Origin: Pseudomonadota bacterium
GTDB lineage: Bacteria; Pseudomonadota; Alphaproteobacteria; Rhizobiales; Xanthobacteraceae
Length of the DNA: 12,862 nucleotides
Reading direction: 5' to 3'
Assembly (NCBI GenBank): GCA_023390955.1
Contig: JAEWBW010000472.1
Location: 1 to 12,862, forward strand
The position numbers were made by a program, and so were the translations under genes. Below are positions 7,299 through 12,862 of the stretch, piece after piece. The notes under the pieces were generated by a model that saw only the letters and a list, made by a program, of their open reading frames with translations, was not told where the DNA came from and did no database searches. The stretch's first letter is position 1; every line of letters starts with the position of its first letter.

Positions 7299-7323
7299 GG
7301 CCGTGCTCCTTGCGATCTCTTTC

Positions 7324-7410
7324 CGTCATGCCCGGCCTTGTGCCGGGCATCCACGTTCTTGCTTCCTCGAGCGAAGTACGTGGATGGCCGGGACAAGCCC
7401 GGCCATGACG
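7324..7410. repeat. Four-arm palindromic intergenic repeat (copy 2) between boxC and boxB
   Basis: An 87-base element with the same design as the one at 5683. The outer stem is CGTCATG (7324-7330) with CATGACG (7404-7410). Arm one is 7331-7347 (CCCGGC/GCCGGG). Arm two is CATCCACGT (7348-7356) with ACGTGGATG (7378-7386). Arm three is 7387-7403 (GCCGGG/CCCGGC). The two elements share the edge sequence GTCATGCCC and GGGCATCCA but differ in the middle. It lies between two co-directional pathway genes, where it could attenuate transcription or protect the message from decay. Confidence 0.82.
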
Positions 7411-7422
7411 CAGTGACTGTGG

Positions 7423-9111
7423 CTACACCCGAGTCATATCGAATTTGGGCTTCTGGCCGCTGCCGTAGCGGCGCAGCGCACCTTCCTCGCCGACGGCGTT
7501 GGGGCGCTGGAAGATCCAGTTCTGCCACGCGGTCAGGCGCGAGAAGATTTTTGATTCCATGGTCTCGGGGCCGACGAAGCGCAGGCTCGCTTCCATGCCG
7601 GTAAGGCTGTCGGGCGAGAAACTGGCGCGCTCTTCGAGGAACACGCGGACCTCGTCGTCCCAGTCGATGTCGTCGAGCGCGAAGGTGACGAGGCCGAGCT
7701 CTTCCGCCTCCTCGGCGTCCAGGCTGGTGCCGACCGTTGCTTCCGCGCGCTCCACATCGGAGGGATCGGCCTGGAAGCGCGACTGCAGCCGGGTCAGACC
7801 ATGGCTCATCGGATAGGGGCCAAAGTTCATGGCCGACAGCTCGATCGCCGGCGGCGGACGGTTGTCGCCTTGGCGCGTGCCGATCAGCATGTAGGAGCGG
7901 TCGGCGGCGAACACGAGCTCGGCGAGCGTGCCGGCGAAACAGGAGCCGGGTTCGACCAGCGTCACCAGCGTCCGCGAGGTGACGTCGATGCGCTTGAGCA
8001 CACGCTTCCAGTAATGGCGGATCTCGTTGACCAACCAGTGCGCCTTGTTGGCTTCGAGGAATGCGTCGGACGCCAGCACATTGGCGCGGTCGCCATGGCT
8101 CTTGAACACGAGCATGGCGATCTCGAGCTCGTTGATGCGCAGATGCAGGATCGCGTCGTCGAGCTCGCGTGCGGCCTGGAGCGGCCAGAACGCGGCGCCC
8201 TGCGCCAGCATGCCCTCGACATCGGCGGGCGGCGCGGTATCCGGCGCCTTGATCGAGATGGTGGCGATGCGCGCGTTGCGGTCGATCTCGACGCTGACGA
8301 AGCCGTAGCGGATGCTGGTGTCGTCGATGACGCGCTTGAGCGGCGTGAGCGCGACGCCCTTGCCGCTGCCCTTGCGCTTGGAGCTACCGGCGAATTCCTT
8401 GGCACGCTCGGCGATCTTGGCTTCCAGCTTCGAGTTCGGCGCGATCTCGTCGACCAGGCGCCACTGCACGGCGCGCTTGCCCTTCACGCCTTCCTCGATG
8501 GTGCAGAAGAAGTCGGCATGGTCGCGGCGCACTTTTCGCTTGTCGACGACGCGCGTCAGCCCACCGGTGCCCGGCAGCACCGCGAGCAGCGGCACCTCAG
8601 GCAGCGCGACGGCAGACGCGCCGTCATCGGCGAGGATGATGTGGTCGGTCGCAAGCGCCAGTTCATAGCCTCCGCCGGCGGCGGAGCCGTTCACCACGGT
8701 GATGTAGCGCTGGCCGGAATTCTCGGACGAATCCTCCATGCCGTTGCGGGTCTCGTTGGTGAACTTGCAGAAATTGACCTTGTGGGCGTGGGTGGAGCCC
8801 GCGAGCATGCGGATGTTGGCGCCGGCACAGAACACGCGGTTCTTGGCCGAGCGCATCACCACGACCTTCACCTCGGGATGCTCGAAGCGCAGCCGCTGGA
8901 CCACGTCCGCGAGCTCGATGTCGACGCCGAGATCGTAGGAATTGAGCTTGAGCTGATAGCCTTCGAACAGGCCGCCATTCTCATCGACGTCCATGGTCAG
9001 CGTCGCGACGTCGCCCTCGACCGCCAGCTTCCAGTGCTTGTAGCGGGACGGCGTGGTCTGGAAATCTATGAATTTTGCACCGCCTGCGAGGCGCCGATCT
9101 TCCCCGGCCAT
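7423..9111 (-). CDS. boxC: 2,3-epoxybenzoyl-CoA dihydrolase (benzoyl-CoA-dihydrodiol lyase)
   Basis: A 562-residue enzyme of the crotonase superfamily, twice the usual crotonase length as expected for BoxC. It opens the ring of 2,3-epoxybenzoyl-CoA with two waters, releasing formate and 3,4-dehydroadipyl-CoA semialdehyde. Seen: the oxyanion-hole motifs CAGANI (95-100) and NGSAAGGGYE (141-150), and the crotonase-type acid residues Glu150 and Glu172 (in LPEVPLL). The second half (about 290-562) is a degenerate crotonase-like region. The ATG at 9111 has AAGGGTGG about six bases upstream. A 108-base gap with paired TGCA sites precedes the gene, so it probably starts its own transcript, which continues into boxB. 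The semialdehyde product needs BoxD, whose gene is not in the window. Confidence 0.95.
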   Translation of the reverse strand: MAGEDRRLAGGAKFIDFQTTPSRYKHWKLAVEGDVATLTMDVDENGGLFEGYQLKLNSYDLGVDIELADVVQRLRFEHPEVKVVVMRSAKNRVFCAGANIRMLAGSTHAHKVNFCKFTNETRNGMEDSSENSGQRYITVVNGSAAGGGYELALATDHIILADDGASAVALPEVPLLAVLPGTGGLTRVVDKRKVRRDHADFFCTIEEGVKGKRAVQWRLVDEIAPNSKLEAKIAERAKEFAGSSKRKGSGKGVALTPLKRVIDDTSIRYGFVSVEIDRNARIATISIKAPDTAPPADVEGMLAQGAAFWPLQAARELDDAILHLRINELEIAMLVFKSHGDRANVLASDAFLEANKAHWLVNEIRHYWKRVLKRIDVTSRTLVTLVEPGSCFAGTLAELVFAADRSYMLIGTRQGDNRPPPAIELSAMNFGPYPMSHGLTRLQSRFQADPSDVERAEATVGTSLDAEEAEELGLVTFALDDIDWDDEVRVFLEERASFSPDSLTGMEASLRFVGPETMESKIFSRLTAWQNWIFQRPNAVGEEGALRRYGSGQKPKFDMTRV

Positions 9112-9151
9112 GTGCCACCCTTGTGCTGGATTATGAGCTTCGGCCTAAACC

Positions 9152-9172
9152 GTTATATGCACAATAATGCAT
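9152..9172 (-). promoter_or_regulatory. Proximal TGCA-N6-TGCA site beside the boxC -10 box
   Basis: The plus strand reads ATGCA-CAATAA-TGCAT (9157-9172), an inverted repeat with 5-base arms. On the minus strand it directly abuts the candidate -10 box TATAAC (9157-9152). No good -35 box lies at the right distance. Operators of the BoxR/BzdR regulators have been described, as I recall, with a TGCA-N6 element, so this is a candidate BoxR operator that would block boxC transcription. Confidence 0.55.
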
Positions 9173-9198
9173 CTTTTGGAGCGCGTCTACACCTCAAC

Positions 9199-9212
9199 TG
9201 CACTCGCATGCA
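9199..9212. promoter_or_regulatory. Distal TGCA-N6-TGCA site upstream of boxC
   Basis: TGCA-CTCGCA-TGCA has the same six-base spacing as the proximal site and its repeat starts 41 bases further upstream (9158 versus 9199), about four helical turns. A further lone TGCA lies at 9223-9226. Equal spacing in two sites within one short gap suggests a regulator binding in pairs, with BoxR the obvious candidate. Confidence 0.5.
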
Positions 9213-9219
9213 TTTTGTT

Positions 9220-9753
9220 TCATGCAGGGCTTTGGGTCGAGGTCACGGTCCCGAGGGCGATCCAGTCAGCCTTGGACAGGGTTGGCCGGGCGATCCTGGC
9301 CTGCAGCAGCGCGGTCAGAGGTGCCGCTGGAAAACCGTCGGCAAAGCCATCGCCGGCCGCCGGCACTTTGCGGGTCCTGAGCGTCCGCAGCTCGTTGAGC
9401 GCGTCGCCGAACAGGCGCACGGCTGAATGTGGCCGCCCCATGCGCAGCCGCAGATTCGCGTGCGTGATGTGGATGCAGGCGCGCAGCAGGATGCGCTCGC
9501 GGCCGCTCTGAGGTGCGGCGGCGAACACCACCTCCAGCACCTCCTGCGATTCCCAGAAATAGCCGCGGTCGTTCAGCGCGAGGCCATAGCGCAGCGCCGG
9601 ATGCCGCGCCGGCACGTAGCCGCGAAATGCCGATGGCACCAGCGCCTTGGCCATCGCGAGCGTCTCGTAATCGGCATCCGCCGCGTTGGCCTCGCCCGGC
9701 TCATAAGCCCATTGCGGCCACGGCAAATTCGCGTCCGGCGATCGCACGTTCAT
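9220..9753 (-). CDS. DUF309-domain protein in the benzoate cluster
   Basis: A 177-residue protein. The central part, RYGLALNDRGYFWESQEVLE (55-74) followed by the helical RACIHITHANLRLRMG (91-106), matches the DUF309 pattern, in which a G-x-(F/Y)-(F/W)-E-A-H-E-x-L-E helix is followed by a hydrophobic helix. Here the usual His of the HE pair is Gln70. The function of the family is not established; a metal- or nucleic-acid-related role has been guessed from the conserved His/Glu positions, and I see nothing that decides it. It starts 21 bases after the stop of the hydrolase gene, so the two are probably co-transcribed. GGGGG about eleven bases before the ATG is a poor ribosome site. Membership of the box cluster suggests an accessory role in benzoate use, by context only. 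Confidence 0.75.
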   Translation of the reverse strand: MNVRSPDANLPWPQWAYEPGEANAADADYETLAMAKALVPSAFRGYVPARHPALRYGLALNDRGYFWESQEVLEVVFAAAPQSGRERILLRACIHITHANLRLRMGRPHSAVRLFGDALNELRTLRTRKVPAAGDGFADGFPAAPLTALLQARIARPTLSKADWIALGTVTSTQSPA

Positions 9754-9774
9754 GAAAATAACGCCCCCGAAATA

Positions 9775-10590
<816 letters not shown>

Positions 10591-10638
10591 GTGCATTCTT
10601 CCATTCGACGTACGAGACGCGGCCACTTGCTCGGTCGT

Positions 10639-10790
10639 TCCCTCCCCCCTTGCGGGGGAGGGCTAGGGAGAGGGGTGCCACACGGCACGTCCTCTCGATT
10701 TGATCTCAGGCAACACGTGGCGTGTGACGATCGCGAGACCTTTTGCTGGGCTACCCCTCTCCCCTGCCCTCCCCCGCAAGGGGGGAGGGA
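10639..10790. repeat. Pair of 39-base inverted GC-rich repeats between bclA and the hydrolase gene
   Basis: Copy one (10639-10677, plus) and copy two (10752-10790, minus) are near identical, differing at about three positions. They face each other across 74 bases. Each copy also holds its own hairpin, CCCTCCCCC with GGGGGAGGG around a CTTGC loop. The pair could form one long hairpin or two short ones. The design recalls paired REP-type elements common in rhizobial gaps. The rest of the 242-base gap shows no gene. Confidence 0.8.
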
Positions 10791-10832
10791 GCGCAACGGA
10801 GTTCGCCGCAAGCGCGTCGGTTAAGCCACGCT

Positions 10833-12374
10833 TCAGTTCGCGCCCTCGCGCAGCTTGAAGCGCTGGATCTTTCCGGTCGCGGTCTTCGGCAGCGAGTCCA
10901 CCACGTCGATCCAGCGCGGATATTTCCAGGGACCGATCTTCTGCTTGACGTGCTCCTTCAGCATCTCCTGCAGGTCGCTCGTCTTCGCGTCGGGGCGCAG
11001 CACCACGAACGCCTTCGGTTTCAGCAGGCCTTCCGGATCGGCCTCGGGCACGACGGCGGCTTCCAGCACCGAAGGATGCGTGATCAGCGCGCTCTCGACC
11101 TCGAAGGGCGAGACCCAGATGCCGGAGACCTTGAACATGTCGTCGCTGCGACCGCAGAAGGTGTAACGGCCATCAGTGTCACGGATGTATTTGTCGCCGG
11201 TGCGGGTCCACGGTCCCTCGAACGTGCGGCGGCTCTTGTGGCGCTGATTCCAGTAGCCCTCGCCAGCCGAGGGCGCATCGACCAGGAGCTCGCCGACCTC
11301 GCCGTCCGGCACGTCCTGACCGGCCTCGTTGACCAGCCGCACCGCATAGCCCGGCACCGGCTTGCCGGACGAGCCATACTTGATGTCGCCGGGCGCATTC
11401 GAGAGGAAGATATGCAGCAGCTCGGTCGAGCCGACGCCGTCGAGGATGTCGACGCCAAAGCGTGACTTCCAGCTGTTGCCGACGGATTCCGGCAGCGCCT
11501 CACCGGCCGAGGTGCAGATGCGCAAGCTCTTGCCGCCGCGCTCGGCCTTCATGCTCTCGTCATTCAGCATCGCGGCGAACAGCGTCGGCACGCCGAAGAA
11601 GATCGAGGGGTTGTAGCGGTTCATCAGGTCGAACATGCGCGCCGGCGTCGGACGCTCACTGTTCAAAACCACCGTCGCCCCGACCGACATCGGAAAGGTC
11701 AGCGCATTGCCGAGGCCATAGGCGAAGAACAGCTTTGCTGCCGAGAGACACACATCGTTCTCGCGGATGCCGAGGACTTGCTTGGCGTAGGTGTCGGCAG
11801 TCGCCTGCAAATTCGAATGGATGTGGCGCACGCCCTTGGGCATGCCGGTCGAACCTGACGAATAGAGCCAGAAAGCCGGCTCGTCGGGATGCGTCGCTGC
11901 CGTGGTGAACTGGTCGCTCTCGCCGGAGATCTCCTCCTTGAGCTGCTTATGACCGTTCTGCTTGGCGCCGGACACGACGACATGCTCGAGATCGGGCATG
12001 CGGCCGACGACGTCCTTGATGACGGGATAGAGCGCCTCCGACACGAACAGCACGCGCGCACGGCAGTCGGCGAGGATGTAGGCGTATTGCTCCGCGGTCA
12101 GCAGCGTGTTGAGCGGCACCGGCACGATGCCCGCGCGGATCGCGCCCAGGAACACGACCGGGAAGTCGACCGTATCAAGCATGATCATCGCCACGCGCTC
12201 TTCGCGGCGGACGCCGAGACGGCGGAGCATGTTGGCGGCGCGGCGGGTCTGCTGCTGCAGCTCGCCATAGGTGAGACGGGAGACGGTGTCGTCGAAGACG
12301 AGCTTGTTGCCCCTGCCCTCCGCGACGTTGCGATCGAGCAGCCAGGTCACCGCGTTGTAGGATGCCTCGCTCAC
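10833..12374 (-). CDS. bclA: Benzoate-CoA ligase
   Basis: A 513-residue adenylate-forming enzyme that activates benzoate with ATP and CoA to benzoyl-CoA, the entry step of the pathway. Core motifs in order: phosphate loop YSSGSTGMPKG (171-181), DGVGSTE (312-318), TGD (392-394), hinge region GRSDDMFKVSG (408-418), and the C-terminal catalytic Lys502 in TATGKIQR. Length and the LFFAYGLGNALTFP segment fit the benzoate-CoA ligase family; a hydroxybenzoate or other aryl acid cannot be excluded by eye, but boxB, boxC and boxR nearby make benzoate by far the likeliest substrate. The start is GTG at 12374, with GGGGAG six bases upstream; no in-frame ATG fits better. It is divergent from boxR, 122 bases away, and is the first of a same-direction string ending with boxB. 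Confidence 0.93.
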   Translation of the reverse strand: MSEASYNAVTWLLDRNVAEGRGNKLVFDDTVSRLTYGELQQQTRRAANMLRRLGVRREERVAMIMLDTVDFPVVFLGAIRAGIVPVPLNTLLTAEQYAYILADCRARVLFVSEALYPVIKDVVGRMPDLEHVVVSGAKQNGHKQLKEEISGESDQFTTAATHPDEPAFWLYSSGSTGMPKGVRHIHSNLQATADTYAKQVLGIRENDVCLSAAKLFFAYGLGNALTFPMSVGATVVLNSERPTPARMFDLMNRYNPSIFFGVPTLFAAMLNDESMKAERGGKSLRICTSAGEALPESVGNSWKSRFGVDILDGVGSTELLHIFLSNAPGDIKYGSSGKPVPGYAVRLVNEAGQDVPDGEVGELLVDAPSAGEGYWNQRHKSRRTFEGPWTRTGDKYIRDTDGRYTFCGRSDDMFKVSGIWVSPFEVESALITHPSVLEAAVVPEADPEGLLKPKAFVVLRPDAKTSDLQEMLKEHVKQKIGPWKYPRWIDVVDSLPKTATGKIQRFKLREGAN

Positions 12375-12394
12375 GGACTTCTCCCCGACTTTTA

Positions 12395-12406
12395 GAATTA
12401 TAATTC
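12395..12406 (-). promoter_or_regulatory. AT-rich palindrome over the candidate bclA -10 box
   Basis: GAATTATAATTC is a perfect 12-base palindrome, conspicuous in GC-rich DNA. On the minus strand it contains an exact TATAAT (12402-12397), giving a leader of about 16 bases that just holds the GGGGAG site before the GTG start of bclA. No -35 box lies at 16-18 bases; a TTGACA exists but 29 bases away (12437-12432). The promoter may therefore need an activator. Confidence 0.45.
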
Positions 12407-12427
12407 ATAGAAAGACACCGAGCGCGC

Positions 12428-12456
12428 TTGCTGTCAATGCCAGCAGGCATTATGTT
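12428..12456 (+). promoter_or_regulatory. Possible boxR promoter with operator-like palindrome in its spacer
   Basis: TTGCTG (12428-12433), a 17-base spacer and TATGTT (12451-12456) form a plausible plus-strand promoter. The spacer contains most of AATGCC-AGCA-GGCATT (12436-12451), an inverted repeat with 6-base arms. Autoregulation of boxR through it is an inference. Confidence 0.4.
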
Positions 12457-12496
12457 TCCATGAACTGCGCCGCCGGACCTCCTTGCAAGCAGGCAT
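12438..12496. repeat. Direct repeat of a 13-base TGC(C/A)AGCAGGCAT motif before boxR
   Basis: Copy one is at 12438-12450 and copy two at 12484-12496, matching at 12 of 13 positions and 46 bases apart. Copy two ends directly against the boxR start codon. The motif contains a TGCA or TGCC followed by GCAT, resembling the boxC-upstream sites but with shorter spacing. Confidence 0.6.
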
Positions 12497-12862
12497 ATGA
12501 CCGACAGTCCCGACGCCGAATCCCATTTCCTGGAACAGCTCGGCCAGCGCGTGCGCACCATGCGCGCGTTGCGCGGCATGTCGCGAAAAGTGCTCGCCAA
12601 GGTATCGGGAATTTCCGAGCGCTACATCGCGCAGCTCGAAAGCGGCAAGGGCAACGTCTCCATCGTGCTGCTGCGTCGCGTCTCCAACGCGATGGGCGCG
12701 CATCTCGAAGATCTGCTGCCAACCGCTGATCCCACGCCGGACTGGCAGATGTTTCGCGACCTCCTGCGCAAGGCGACCGCGAGCCAGATCGCACAGGCCA
12801 AGGAAGTGCTCGCCGGCGGTAGCGCATCGGCCCCACGGCGCGCCCCGTTCTGCGGCATCGCG
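12497..12862 (+). CDS. boxR: BoxR-type transcriptional regulator, N-terminal part (cut by window edge)
   Basis: The frame is open from ATG at 12497 to the edge (122 codons) with no stop. Residues about 11-67 form an XRE/Cro-type helix-turn-helix: LGQRVRTMRALRGMSRKVLAKVSGISERYIAQLESGKGN and SIVLLRRVSNAMGAHLEDLL. A linker follows (DWQMFRDLLRKATASQIAQAKEVL), and the last residues, RRAPFCGIA, are where the shikimate-kinase-like domain of BoxR/BzdR begins; its phosphate loop would follow outside the window. In Azoarcus these proteins repress the benzoate genes and respond to benzoyl-CoA bound to that C-terminal domain. The ribosome site (AGCAGG four bases before the ATG) overlaps the second direct repeat. 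Divergent position next to bclA supports the assignment. Confidence 0.88.
   Translation, partial: MTDSPDAESHFLEQLGQRVRTMRALRGMSRKVLAKVSGISERYIAQLESGKGNVSIVLLRRVSNAMGAHLEDLLPTADPTPDWQMFRDLLRKATASQIAQAKEVLAGGSASAPRRAPFCGIA

Noticed and set aside
6084..7604. Open frame of 506 codons on the plus strand
   Set aside because: It lies antisense over boxB, is rich in Arg, His and Val with no family motif, and is the usual by-product of GC-rich codon use in a real gene on the other strand.
7801..9426. Open frame of 541 codons on the plus strand
   Set aside because: It is antisense to boxC, which has all family motifs. It has no ribosome site or recognisable domain, and it crosses the boxC promoter gap.

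Overview
The window looks like chromosomal DNA of an alphaproteobacterium, most likely Bradyrhizobium. The evidence is high GC, a haloalkane dehalogenase very close to what I remember of the bradyrhizobial enzymes DbjA and DbeA, a benzoyl-CoA epoxidation (box) gene set, and GC-rich palindromic intergenic repeats of the kind seen in Bradyrhizobium and Rhodopseudomonas. The genus call rests on remembered sequences, not on a search. I found no tRNA, rRNA, CRISPR array, transposase or phage gene.

Left part (1-1750, all on the minus strand): a compact operon of a TetR-type repressor, a haloalkane dehalogenase and an acetyltransferase cut by the window edge. A strong-looking promoter (TTGACA, 16-base spacer, TATTAT) sits directly before the repressor. 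A perfect 24-base palindrome fills its spacer and -10 box, and the expected transcription start falls on or next to the A of the repressor's ATG. This suggests an autorepressed, leaderless message.

Middle-left part (1806-5655): an envelope protein with BON-like repeats and an OmpA domain overlaps a small three-helix membrane protein on the minus strand. On the plus strand are a NodB-type polysaccharide deacetylase and an RhlG-like short-chain dehydrogenase.

Right part (5847-12862): a benzoate degradation cluster. In minus-strand transcription order it holds benzoate-CoA ligase (bclA), an alpha/beta hydrolase, a DUF309 protein, boxC and boxB. boxR, the regulator of this pathway, is divergent on the plus strand and runs off the right edge after its DNA-binding domain. 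Benzoate is activated to benzoyl-CoA (BclA), epoxidised (BoxB with its reductase BoxA), and hydrolytically opened with loss of formate (BoxC). boxA and the aldehyde dehydrogenase gene boxD are not in the window. TGCA-based repeats lie upstream of boxC and a related GCAGGCAT repeat lies upstream of boxR, which makes them candidate BoxR sites.

Three intergenic gaps carry structured repeats. Two (5683-5807 and 7324-7410) share a nested four-arm palindromic design, and one (10639-10790) is a pair of 39-base inverted copies. No wholly new multi-gene system is evident. The least expected points are the leaderless repressor/operator layout, the paired TGCA sites, the four-arm repeats inside the box gene string, and the conserved-looking but unassigned hydrolase and DUF309 genes within the pathway.
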